From: an uncultured Eubacteriales bacterium
Lineage (GTDB): Bacteria; Bacillota; Clostridia; Christensenellales; Aristaeellaceae
DNA: 38,580 bases
Reading direction: 5' to 3'
Assembly: GCA_900320085.1 (NCBI GenBank)
Contig: ONRC01000027.1
Location: 1-38,580, forward strand
In this document: positions 8,925 through 16,192 of the stretch, in pieces
How positions within the stretch are numbered: the first letter of the stretch is position 1
Layout: every line of letters begins with the position of its first letter
Made by a program: the position numbers and the translations under genes
Notes under the pieces: model-generated
Seen by the model: the letters and a program-made list of their open reading frames with translations, nothing else
Told to the model about the DNA's origin: nothing
Database searches by the model: none

Positions 8925-8964
8925 AAAGGCAGGGAGAATGGCTTTCCCGTTCTCCCTGCTCTTT
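8925..8964 (+). promoter_or_regulatory. Intercistronic hairpin upstream of the GH32 lipoprotein gene
   Basis: GCAGGGAGAA (8929-8938) pairs perfectly with TTCTCCCTGC (8950-8959), and AAAG/CTTT extend the stem past one bulged T. It lies in the 67-base gap before the next gene. Only a short T-run follows, so read-through with partial termination or mRNA protection is more likely than a full stop. Confidence 0.6.
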
Positions 8965-8981
8965 GTATAGGAGGCATATCC

Positions 8982-10529
8982 ATGAAAACAAAAATCTACG
9001 CGGTGCTGGCCCTGCTGTGCGTTCTGTGCCTGGCGCTGGCGGGCTGCGGGAGCAAGGAAGCCGCCCCCGCCGCCACCGAAGCGCCGAAAGCGGCAGAAGA
9101 AGCCTTTGCCGAAAATGTGGAGGACAAGGACTTTTCCGCCCTGCGCACCCCGGGCAGTCAGGAAGCGGCCTATGAATACACGGCCTTCTTCCGCCCCGCC
9201 ATCGATGGCATCAATCAGCCCTATGTGGGTGATACCATGCCCTACTATGAGGACGGCACCTATTACATCTATTACCTCAAAGAGGGCGGCGACAGCTACA
9301 ACCATTCCATCTATCTGGCTACCACCAAGGATTTTGTCACCTATACGGAATACGATGATCCCATTGTGGAATCCGCCCGCAGCGGCGGTCAGGACGGCTG
9401 GGCAGGCACCGGGTCTGTGGTGAAAGTGAAGGATGAATACCTGTTCTTCTATACCGGCCATGCTTCCGCCGAAACCTACGAATACATGGAAAAGATCATG
9501 CTGGCCAAGGGCAAAACGCCCACCCAGTTTGAAAAGGTGGAGGGTTGGGACATCACCCCGCCCGCCGAGATCGGCCAGAAGCGCGATTTCCGCGATCCCC
9601 AGGCGTATTACGATGCGGAAAAGGACGCCATCACCCTGACTGTCACCGCCTCCCAGGGCGGCGTGGCCCGCATCCTGAAATACACCTTGAGCGGCGACCT
9701 TTCCAGCGTCACCTATGACGGCGTGATCTTCACCAACGCTGTGGGTAATTTCTGGAACCTGGAATGCAGCGACACCTTCCAATTGGGTGATAAATACTAC
9801 CTCACCTATTCCGCCCAGGACGATACCCTGTGGTACGCCATGAGCGATACGCCTTACGGCCCCTACGGCGAGGCCAAACGGCTGGACGGCAAGCTGTTCT
9901 ACGCGGCCAAGCATGTGGAAAGCCCCGAAGGCGCGTTCATGGTGGGCTGGGCCCGGCGCAGCGAATCGCCTTCCTCCACGTCGGAGGTTTCCGGCTGGGC
10001 GGGCAATTTGGCAGTGCAGAAAATCGTTCAGAAGGAAAACGGCGATCTGGCGCTGGCCCCCGTGGAAAACATCGCCAACCAGTATACCAAGCGCCGCCAT
10101 CTGGCGGTGGAGGAGGATGCCCTCACGGTGCAGGCCGGCGCGCGATTCAACTACACCGAGGTCTTCACCGCCTATGAGCGCTTCCTGCTGAAGGGAAAAT
10201 TCACCTACACCGGCAAGGGCTGTTTCGGCCTGGCCTTCGATTACAACGGACAGGCGGGCAAGTACAAGCTGATCACGCTTGATCCCACCGCCCAGAAGCT
10301 GCAATTGCAGTTCAACGAGGGCAGCACCCTGATCACCGAGACCGACGTACAGCTGGAAGCTGGCAAGGAATACGCCTTCACCTACCTCCAGGAGGGCTCG
10401 GTGGGCATGTTCTGGCTGGAGGACGCCTCCCTGACCGTGCGCCTGTACGGCGTCAGCGGCAAACCCATCCGGCTGTATGCGGAAAACAACGTTGTTTCCT
10501 TTACCGACCTGCGGGAATACACAAAATAA
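8982..10529 (+). CDS. Surface lipoprotein glycoside hydrolase, GH32-like
   Basis: 515 residues. Lipobox LAGC (Cys22) and a short Ala/Glu linker predict attachment to the outer face of the membrane. The catalytic part (~65-345) has the three acidic blocks of clan GH-J: Asp84 in YVGDTMPYY as likely nucleophile, FRDP at 203-206 and WNLEC at 258-262 with Glu261 as acid/base. The first block differs from the classical WMNDPNG, as in a divergent GH32 branch. A C-terminal beta-sandwich (~375-510) follows, as in GH32 enzymes. Likely role: release of fructose or short fructo-oligosaccharides from extracellular fructan or sucrose-type glycans for the ABC transporter. Exact linkage specificity cannot be told. 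Confidence 0.82.
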   Translation: MKTKIYAVLALLCVLCLALAGCGSKEAAPAATEAPKAAEEAFAENVEDKDFSALRTPGSQEAAYEYTAFFRPAIDGINQPYVGDTMPYYEDGTYYIYYLKEGGDSYNHSIYLATTKDFVTYTEYDDPIVESARSGGQDGWAGTGSVVKVKDEYLFFYTGHASAETYEYMEKIMLAKGKTPTQFEKVEGWDITPPAEIGQKRDFRDPQAYYDAEKDAITLTVTASQGGVARILKYTLSGDLSSVTYDGVIFTNAVGNFWNLECSDTFQLGDKYYLTYSAQDDTLWYAMSDTPYGPYGEAKRLDGKLFYAAKHVESPEGAFMVGWARRSESPSSTSEVSGWAGNLAVQKIVQKENGDLALAPVENIANQYTKRRHLAVEEDALTVQAGARFNYTEVFTAYERFLLKGKFTYTGKGCFGLAFDYNGQAGKYKLITLDPTAQKLQLQFNEGSTLITETDVQLEAGKEYAFTYLQEGSVGMFWLEDASLTVRLYGVSGKPIRLYAENNVVSFTDLREYTK

Positions 10530-10541
10530 AGGATGATCCTC

Positions 10542-12032
10542 ATGATGAACCACAGCCTGATCTTTGCCCGGGCCTATGAAAAAGAGACGGGCGGGAAAAT
10601 TCCCGCGTCCGCCCGCCCCATTTTCCATCTGACGCCTTGGGTGGGTTGGATGAACGACCCCAACGGTTTTTCCTATTACCGCGGTCAGTATCATCTGTTC
10701 TATCAATATAATCCCTACGACACCCAATGGGACGCCATGCATTGGGGCCACGCCGTGAGCCATGATCTGCTGCATTGGACCTACCTGCCCGCCGCCCTGG
10801 CCCCGGACGCGCCGTATGATTCCTTCGGCTGCTTTTCCGGCAGTGCCATGGAATTGCCCGACGGCAAGCAATTGCTGCTCTATACCGGCGTTCGCAAGGA
10901 AGGCGGCGACAAGGGCAAGGAATTCCAGACCCAGTGCGTGGCCGTGGGCGACGGCGTGGATTATCAGAAGTATGCCCAAAATCCCGTTCTGGACACCAAA
11001 GACCTGCCCGATGGCCTGAGCCCCTACGACTTCCGCGACCCCAAGATCTGGCGAAAGCCAGACGGCGGCTATCGCTGCGTGGTAGGCGCGCGAAGGATGG
11101 ACAAGCGGGGCGTGCTGCTGCTCTATGACAGCGACGACGGCTTCCATTGGCAGTTTACAAGCATCCTGGCAGAAAACGACGGCCGCTTTGGGCTCATGTG
11201 GGAATGCCCGGATTTCTTCCCCCTGGACGGCAAAGACGTGCTGTTCGTCAGTCCCCAGGACATGCTGCCCGAGGGCTTTGAATATCACAATGGCAACGGC
11301 ACCGTTTGCCAGATCGGCACCTTTGACGAGGAAACCAAGCGCTTCATTCCGGAGCACAACCAGGCCATCGACTATGGCATTGATTTTTACGCGCCGCAGA
11401 CCATCCTGACTCCGGACGGCCGTCGGGTGATGATCGGCTGGATGCAGAACTGGGACACCTGCAAAAATACGGGCTACGAGGACAGAATGTGGTTCGGCCA
11501 AATGACCCTGCCCCGAGAACTGTCCATCCGCAATGGTCGGCTGTACCAGCAGCCCATCCGGGAGCTTGCGCTCTACCGCAGTCACCAAGTAGAATATAAA
11601 AACGTTGCTGTCGGCGATCGAATCACGCTGAACGGCATCGAGGGCCGCAGCGTGGAAATGGATATTCGCATCCGCCCGGAGGATGCGGCGAATCCTTACC
11701 ACAAATTTACCATGCGCTTTGCCCAGGACGATCAGTATTATTCCATTCTCAGCTACCGCCCCCACGAATCGCTGCTGAAAATCGACCGCAAGTTCTCCGG
11801 CTCCCGCCGGGCCTACATTCACCAGCGCCGCTGCCAGGTGGCGCATAACAACGGCGAACTTCGACTGCATGTGATCCTGGATCGGTTCAGCATCGAGGTG
11901 TTCATCAACGACGGCGAGCAGGTGATGACCGCCACCATCCTGACCGATCCAACCGCCCGGGGCATCAGCTTTGAGGCCGACGGCAGGGCTGTAATGGACA
12001 TCACCAAGTACAGCCTGTTTTCGGAGGAATGA
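10542..12032 (+). CDS. Cytosolic GH32 beta-fructofuranosidase (sucrose/fructo-oligosaccharide hydrolase)
   Basis: 496 residues with no signal peptide, so it should act in the cytosol on imported sugar. Canonical GH32 motifs are intact: WMNDPNG with nucleophile Asp39, FRDPK at 164-168, and WECPDFF with acid/base Glu221. The beta-propeller is followed by the C-terminal beta-sandwich (~340-496). I choose ATG 10542 because AAAGG sits nine bases upstream; ATG 10533 would touch that site. The family hydrolyses terminal beta-fructosyl bonds in sucrose, sucrose-6-phosphate or fructo-oligosaccharides. As uptake here is by ABC transport rather than PTS, non-phosphorylated substrate is more likely. The fructokinase gene begins four bases after the stop. 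Confidence 0.93.
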   Translation: MMNHSLIFARAYEKETGGKIPASARPIFHLTPWVGWMNDPNGFSYYRGQYHLFYQYNPYDTQWDAMHWGHAVSHDLLHWTYLPAALAPDAPYDSFGCFSGSAMELPDGKQLLLYTGVRKEGGDKGKEFQTQCVAVGDGVDYQKYAQNPVLDTKDLPDGLSPYDFRDPKIWRKPDGGYRCVVGARRMDKRGVLLLYDSDDGFHWQFTSILAENDGRFGLMWECPDFFPLDGKDVLFVSPQDMLPEGFEYHNGNGTVCQIGTFDEETKRFIPEHNQAIDYGIDFYAPQTILTPDGRRVMIGWMQNWDTCKNTGYEDRMWFGQMTLPRELSIRNGRLYQQPIRELALYRSHQVEYKNVAVGDRITLNGIEGRSVEMDIRIRPEDAANPYHKFTMRFAQDDQYYSILSYRPHESLLKIDRKFSGSRRAYIHQRRCQVAHNNGELRLHVILDRFSIEVFINDGEQVMTATILTDPTARGISFEADGRAVMDITKYSLFSEE

Positions 12033-12035
12033 ACG

Positions 12036-12995
12036 ATGAAAACCTATGACGTTGTGGCCCTGGGCGAACTGCTGATCGACTTTGCCCCGAAATCCGTCAA
12101 CGACGCGGGGTATCCCATCTTGGCCGCCAATCCCGGCGGCGCGCCGGGCAATTTTCTGGCGGCGCTGAACAGGTATGGCTGCAAAACCGCCATGATCGGT
12201 AAGGTAGGCGATGATCTGTTCGGTCGCCTGCTGATCCAAACGCTGCAAAACGCCGGGATCGAAACAAAGGGCGTTTTGATGGACGAAAACCAGTTCACCA
12301 CCCTGGCCTTCGTTTCCCTGGACGCAAGCGGCAACCGGGATTTCAGCTTTGCCCGGAAGCCCGGGGCGGATACCTGCCTGACCCCCGATGAAATCGACGA
12401 AAGCCTGATCGCGGATGCGAAGGTGTTCCATTTCGGCACGCTTTCTCTGACCAACGAGCCCGCCGCCTCCGCCACCCGGAAAGCCATCGAATTGGCCAAG
12501 GCCCACGGATTGCTGATCAGCCTGGACCCCAATCTGCGCAAGCCCTTGTGGAAAAACGAAGCGGACGCCAAGGCTGCTATCGAGTGGAGCCTGAAACAGG
12601 CGGACATTGTGAAGATCAGCGATGAGGAAATCGAATTCCTGTGGGGCCTGACCCCGGAGGAGGGCGGCAAGAAGCTGCTGAACGAATACGGCGTTTCTCT
12701 CGCCTACATCACCCTGGGACCCAAAGGCTGCTATGCCGTTACCGCTTCCCATCACATAACGGTGAACAGCCCCTCCGGGATTCAGGTCATCGATACCACC
12801 GGGGCGGGCGACATCTTCGGCGGCAGCGCCATGAGCCAGTTCCTGCAATACAAAAAATCCCCTTCCGATTTAACGGAAGAGGAACTGACCCGGATCGTCC
12901 GCTTCGCCTGCACCGCCGCCAGCCTGTCCACCCAGAAGCACGGTGGCATCACCAGTGTTCCCACCCTGACGGAAATAAAAGAAAAGTCTGTATAA
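12036..12995 (+). CDS. Fructokinase, PfkB/ribokinase family
   Basis: 319 residues. The N-terminal PfkB glycine motif (NPGGAPGNFLAAL, 32-44) and the C-terminal signature DTTGAGD (253-259, Asp259 as catalytic base) are both present. It phosphorylates fructose released by the GH32 enzymes to fructose-6-phosphate, feeding glycolysis. GGAGGAA at the end of the preceding GH32 gene serves as its ribosome site, so the two are probably coupled. Last gene of the operon: a strong terminator begins 25 bases after the stop. Other PfkB sugar kinases are possible by sequence, but the context strongly favours fructose. Confidence 0.92.
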   Translation: MKTYDVVALGELLIDFAPKSVNDAGYPILAANPGGAPGNFLAALNRYGCKTAMIGKVGDDLFGRLLIQTLQNAGIETKGVLMDENQFTTLAFVSLDASGNRDFSFARKPGADTCLTPDEIDESLIADAKVFHFGTLSLTNEPAASATRKAIELAKAHGLLISLDPNLRKPLWKNEADAKAAIEWSLKQADIVKISDEEIEFLWGLTPEEGGKKLLNEYGVSLAYITLGPKGCYAVTASHHITVNSPSGIQVIDTTGAGDIFGGSAMSQFLQYKKSPSDLTEEELTRIVRFACTAASLSTQKHGGITSVPTLTEIKEKSV

Positions 12996-13020
12996 CTAGT
13001 TGAACGTCATCCTTCAGAGG

Positions 13021-13053
13021 GCCGATCCATTGAAATATAGGATCGGCTTTTTT
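13021..13053 (+). terminator. Rho-independent terminator of the fructan operon
   Basis: GCCGATCC (13021-13028) and GGATCGGC (13040-13047) form a perfect eight-base stem with an 11-base loop, followed by TTTTTT. It lies just after the fructokinase stop. Confidence 0.92.
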
Positions 13054-13106
13054 CATGAAGGCTGTGCTTTTCAGGCATCTTTCCTGGCTCATGGTTTTTT
13101 CATATG

Positions 13107-13134
13107 AAAAAGCCGCCCCCAAAGAAGCGGCTTT
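13107..13134 (-). terminator. Rho-independent terminator of the radical SAM / Cys-rich protein operon
   Basis: Read on the minus strand, AAAGCCGC and GCGGCTTT pair around a ten-base loop and end in a T-run (A-run at 13107-13111 on the plus strand). It is 75 bases beyond the stop of the Cys-rich gene. Confidence 0.85.
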
Positions 13135-13209
13135 GCTATTATCCGTAAATCAGTTCTTCCAGGACCATTTCTTCAACACGCTGGCGGATATTGTTGTTTC
13201 CTGTATGGA

Positions 13210-14196
13210 TCAGCTTCCCTTTGAAGGGGACTGTGCCAACTCTTTCGTGTTTTCCAGCGCTTGAAACAGCATTGGGAACACATCGTCAGTGTGGGCGGGA
13301 GCGTTTGCTTTGGGCCCTGGATAGAAATCCTTTTTAGAGCAGCCGGCCCGCCCACCACCGGCGCAGGCACAAGCGCAGGCGCAGGCACAGGAAGCGCAGG
13401 CGCAGGAGGAGCGGACGCAGCCGCCGGAGCGGGTATGAGTATGAACGATCACGGGATGCCCGCCGCCAAAGCCGGAGCCACCGCGGTAATTATCATTTCT
13501 AATCGCGCATACCACCACGACGCCAATCACAAGGAGCGCCACGCATCCAAAGACGATCGCCAGGCCATCCCCGTCATCGTCATCCCTTGCACGGGTGGAT
13601 TGCTGCGCTTCATCCAGCTGCATGAAGTAGCTGCGGGGATAGACCACCTCGGTCCGCAGCCGCTCGCCCTTGCGCAGAGCGGTTTTCCAGAACAGATAGC
13701 CGTCTTCCGTCTTATCCGCGTTGGAGGATTGTACGCCCGTCGCGTTCCAGCGCACGACCGCGTTTTTCACTTCGATCTTGTCAAACCAGCCGGGCGTGAT
13801 GGAAAAACGCACCGTATCGCCCTCCACCACGTACAGGTATGCCTGGTGCAGGGAAAAATCAAAGGAAACGGTTTCTCCCGCCTTATATTTGCGGTCCAGG
13901 GTAATTTTTGCATAGGACCCGCCGTCGGAGAGATAGCCGATCTTTTTGATATTCTGGGAAATGGCGGTGAAGCTGTCAGCGTGCATGTTGGGAATCCCGA
14001 TCTTCACCCATTCCAGAGGGCCTTCGGCTTTGTCGTCCAGCACCAGCCAATCCACGTGGTAGGTCAGGTCCGCCGTGCCGTCCTCCCGCAGCTGCACGCT
14101 GACGCCGTAGTTCTGAATTTCGTCCAGGTCCTTCGCAAACGCGGAAACAGGCAGCAGGCACAGAAGAACCAAAATCAAAGCAAGATATTTTTTCAT
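13210..14196 (-). CDS. Membrane protein with extracellular domain and a Cys-Ala repeat cytosolic tail; putative substrate of the adjacent radical SAM enzyme
   Basis: 328 residues. A signal peptide (cleavage after AFA, ~21) leads to an extracellular region (~22-205) resembling the DUF2207-type fold, then an acidic spacer (RDDDDGD), one membrane segment (~211-231) and a Gly-rich cytosolic part. The tail carries nine cysteines: 260, 265, 267, 270, 272, 274, 276, 278 and 286, most alternating with alanine, followed by GGGRAGCSKKDFY. The start ATG 14196 has AAGGAGG upstream and overlaps the stop of the radical SAM gene by one base, so the two are translationally coupled. A dense Cys-Ala tail beside a radical SAM/SPASM enzyme suggests thioether or other cysteine-based modification, or metal binding. 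The function is not known to me; the fold assignment is moderate, while tail and coupling are seen directly. Confidence 0.85.
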   Translation of the reverse strand: MKKYLALILVLLCLLPVSAFAKDLDEIQNYGVSVQLREDGTADLTYHVDWLVLDDKAEGPLEWVKIGIPNMHADSFTAISQNIKKIGYLSDGGSYAKITLDRKYKAGETVSFDFSLHQAYLYVVEGDTVRFSITPGWFDKIEVKNAVVRWNATGVQSSNADKTEDGYLFWKTALRKGERLRTEVVYPRSYFMQLDEAQQSTRARDDDDGDGLAIVFGCVALLVIGVVVVCAIRNDNYRGGSGFGGGHPVIVHTHTRSGGCVRSSCACASCACACACACAGGGRAGCSKKDFYPGPKANAPAHTDDVFPMLFQALENTKELAQSPSKGS

Positions 14197-15557
14197 CAGC
14201 AGCCCTCCTTTTTCAGCGGGCATTCGTGGGTCATTTTTGCGGCAAAGGAGCGGATTTTCATCGCTTCGGGATGGTTCCAGATCCGCTTCCAATCGTCGGT
14301 GAGCAGGTTGCCCAGGGGCTTGTCCGACAGCCAGCTCTGGCAGGGCACCACGTCGCCGTTGGGGGCGATGGCCATATTGGACAGGCACGCGCCGCAGGAG
14401 GGCACCATCAGTCCCAGGGCCTGCAGCGCTTCCTCCTTCACCCAGCCGGGAGAGGTGAAGGAAAGCTCCATTTCGTTTTCCGCGCAGTAGGCCGCGGCGG
14501 CGGACAGGGTATCCATCAGCTGCGCTTCGGTCAGCTGGGTGGCCTGGCTGCCCTGTTCCCGGGCGTTTCCCGTCAGGATCAGGCTGGAGCAGGACACATA
14601 TCCCACGCCCAGACCCCGGAGGAATTTCAAGGTTTCCGTGTAATCCTTGGCGTTCAGGCTGCAAAGGGGTGTATTCACGCTGACGCTGAGGCCGGCTTTC
14701 AAAGCGTTTTCCAGCCCGGCAAGGGTTTTGCGGTAATTCTGCGCGCCGACCAGCGTGTTGTGGGCGGCTTCCACGCAGGAATAGAAGGTGATCTGCGCGC
14801 TGTCCAGACTGGCGTCATACAAGGCGCGGGCCAGATCTTCCGTCAGATTCACGCCATTGGTGTTGAGCCGGGTCACGAACCACTGGGCATACTCCACCAG
14901 CTCCACCAGGTCATTGCGCATGGTGGGTTCCCCACCGGTAAAGGTCAGCTGCGGGATGTTGGCCTGGCGGCATTTGTCGATCACCCGTTTCCATTCCGCC
15001 GTGGTCAGCTCCTTCACCTCTGCCTCAGGCTGACCGGCCGCGTAGCAGTGCAGGCATTTCTGGTTGCAGTGCCAATGGCCGTCCTTCGTCATGGCGGACA
15101 CCATCAGATCCATCCGGTGCGGCGCGGTCATGCTCGGCGCGTATTCGCCCAGGCTCAGATAGCCGATTTCTGTTTCCGGCTTCCGTCCATACGCCACGTC
15201 CATCAGCGCGCGAAGCATGGTGCCCAGGTCGTCATGAATGGTTTTCCGGGGCGTTCTGGGGAAAATGCGGCAGGTTTCGGCGACTGTCCGCTCCACGATT
15301 TGATCCAGGTCCTCCTGGGTCAGCGGCTGATCGGGGCGCTGGTTCACCTGGTTGATGAAGTTGTTCAGCAGCACCGTCCAGCTGGGGTTCACGGGAATGA
15401 TGTCCTGGCCGTTCAGGATGGCGACTGACGGCTCCCGCAGCGGATGCTTCGGAGGCACCAGATGAATGCGCACCACGCCCGGCCCCCGTGGATTCAGGGT
15501 GGTGTGGGATACGCCGGTAAAGCTGGTTTTCATGTATTTCCATTCCCGAAAATTCAT
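14196..15557 (-). CDS. Radical SAM/SPASM enzyme, probable peptide- or protein-modifying
   Basis: 453 residues. The radical SAM cluster motif is C-x3-C-x2-C at Cys164, 168 and 171 (HCNQKCLHCY), with the SAM-binding TFTGGEPT block after it. The C-terminus has SPASM-type cysteines: CGAC (388, 391), Cys406, and CPLKKEGC (446, 453), expected to hold auxiliary Fe-S clusters. The N-terminal ~30-130 (VAILNGQDIIPVNPSW and on) is not part of the core barrel and may be a PqqD/RRE-like peptide-binding domain, a tentative call. SPASM enzymes typically modify ribosomal peptides (thioether bonds, maturases) or act on sulfatases. Start ATG 15557 has GGAGG five bases upstream; ATG 15569 lacks one. Translationally coupled to the Cys-Ala tail protein. 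Confidence 0.9.
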   Translation of the reverse strand: MNFREWKYMKTSFTGVSHTTLNPRGPGVVRIHLVPPKHPLREPSVAILNGQDIIPVNPSWTVLLNNFINQVNQRPDQPLTQEDLDQIVERTVAETCRIFPRTPRKTIHDDLGTMLRALMDVAYGRKPETEIGYLSLGEYAPSMTAPHRMDLMVSAMTKDGHWHCNQKCLHCYAAGQPEAEVKELTTAEWKRVIDKCRQANIPQLTFTGGEPTMRNDLVELVEYAQWFVTRLNTNGVNLTEDLARALYDASLDSAQITFYSCVEAAHNTLVGAQNYRKTLAGLENALKAGLSVSVNTPLCSLNAKDYTETLKFLRGLGVGYVSCSSLILTGNAREQGSQATQLTEAQLMDTLSAAAAYCAENEMELSFTSPGWVKEEALQALGLMVPSCGACLSNMAIAPNGDVVPCQSWLSDKPLGNLLTDDWKRIWNHPEAMKIRSFAAKMTHECPLKKEGC

Positions 15558-15620
15558 AGTACCCTCCATTGCTCTTTTTCAGGAGAAGCGGCGCAGCCAC
15601 CGCTTTCTTTCAACGGAACC

Positions 15621-15649
15621 ATCATAGCAGAGAAAGCTCTGCGGTGCAA
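15621..15649 (-). promoter_or_regulatory. Extended -10 promoter of the radical SAM operon
   Basis: On the minus strand TTGCAC and TATGAT are 17 bases apart, and TGC before TATGAT makes an extended -10. The -35 is poor (3 of 6), which fits a need for an activator at the repeats just upstream. A GCAGAG-cttt-CTCTGC inverted repeat fills the spacer. Confidence 0.5.
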
Positions 15650-15657
15650 GCTAAAAA

Positions 15658-15690
15658 GGCCAAAATGTCGGCAGATACGGTCAAAATGTC
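15658..15690 (-). repeat. Two 12-bp direct repeats 21 bp apart upstream of the radical SAM promoter
   Basis: GACATTTTGACC (15690-15679) and GACATTTTGGCC (15669-15658) match at 11 of 12 bases and are spaced exactly two helical turns. The nearer copy ends eight bases from the -35. This geometry is typical of activator sites such as LytTR-type or response-regulator direct repeats; the binding protein is unknown. Confidence 0.55.
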
Positions 15691-15773
15691 ATCCGGCAAA
15701 GAGTTTGTCCTAACGCTTCCTTTGACTGCGAATGCGATGCGTTTTTTCCCAGTGAATACATCCAAAATCCACA

Positions 15774-15813
15774 CTATTGCGATTCTGGACGTTTTTATTT
15801 CCAGTCGCAATAG
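15774..15813. repeat. Imperfect palindrome (9-bp outer and 5-bp inner stem)
   Basis: CTATTGCGA (15774-15782) pairs with TCGCAATAG (15805-15813), and inside it CTGGA pairs with TCCAG around a T-rich loop. It begins the long non-coding region upstream of the radical SAM promoter. No adjacent gene explains it; it may mark an element boundary or a transcript end. Confidence 0.5.
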
Positions 15814-15875
15814 CTAATACATCAGGATTCATTCAGAACTCCATATTCAATCGAAGACTTCCGTCGCCTGATTTA

Positions 15876-15896
15876 GTACCATTATTCGTACCATTA
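15876..15896 (+). repeat. Tandem GTACCATTA repeats, possible integrase arm sites
   Basis: GTACCATTA occurs at 15876-15884 and 15888-15896, a 12-base period. Short direct repeats of this kind are arm-type integrase sites in conjugative and phage elements. Association with the integrase remnant at 16193 supports this, but only as inference. Confidence 0.35.
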
Positions 15897-15996
15897 ACCG
15901 GGAGGTATCCCTTGGGATTAGGTGTGACGAATTTGTATGATGTGGCACCACAGTGCGACCAGATAGCACAGAACGGGACATCTTGGGATACCCCTG

Positions 15997-16022
15997 GGCC
16001 AATTCGAGTCTCCTATGCTCCA
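15997..16022 (+). other. tRNA 3'-end-like segment, possible fossil attachment site
   Basis: AATTCGAGTCTCC followed by TATGCTCCA resembles the T-arm and 3' acceptor end of a tRNA. The T-stem does not pair and no matching 5' acceptor half is seen upstream, so it is not a working tRNA. GGTATCCC (15904) and GGGATACC (15985) could close a structure just before it. tRNA 3' ends are usual integration targets. Confidence 0.35.
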
Positions 16023-16026
16023 TAAG

Positions 16027-16069
16027 TCCCGGAAGCCTTGAAATATCAGGGCTTTCGGGATTTTCTTTT
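16027..16069 (+). terminator. Rho-independent terminator-like hairpin in the non-coding region
   Basis: TCCCGGAAGCCT (16027-16038) pairs with GGGCTTTCGGGA (16049-16060), 12 pairs with two wobbles, followed by TTTTCTTTT. It directly follows the tRNA-like segment and has no protein gene before it on this strand. Confidence 0.7.
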
Positions 16070-16134
16070 AGCATGGAATGGATGTTTTTGGGTTTTGCGC
16101 ACATTTTCTGCACAAAACTGGTTTTAAAATGCTG

Positions 16135-16174
16135 TCAGAGCCTTGTATCATAAGGGATTCAAGGCTCTGATTTT
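16135..16174 (+). terminator. Second terminator-like hairpin
   Basis: TCAGAGCCTTG (16135-16145) and CAAGGCTCTGA (16160-16170) form a perfect 11-base stem with a 14-base loop, followed by TTTT. Being symmetrical, it could also have ended the decayed minus-strand integrase gene, whose stop is 19 bases away. Confidence 0.6.
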
Positions 16175-16192
16175 CCGCACATTTCCCGCATA

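Noticed and set aside
8907..12848. Very long antisense open frame (over 1300 codons) across the GH32 and fructokinase genes
   Set aside because: The plus strand carries intact, motif-bearing enzymes with ribosome sites. The antisense product is a low-complexity His/Gly/Val/Ala-rich mirror of G+C-biased codons, with no ribosome site.
13361..13408. CRISPR or minisatellite array
   Set aside because: The hexamer-like repeats are coding for a Cys-Ala tail in an intact frame; no spacer-repeat structure is present. No CRISPR array was seen elsewhere in the window.
15997..16022. Functional tRNA gene
   Set aside because: Only a T-arm/3'-acceptor resemblance; the T-stem does not pair and no 5' half is present.
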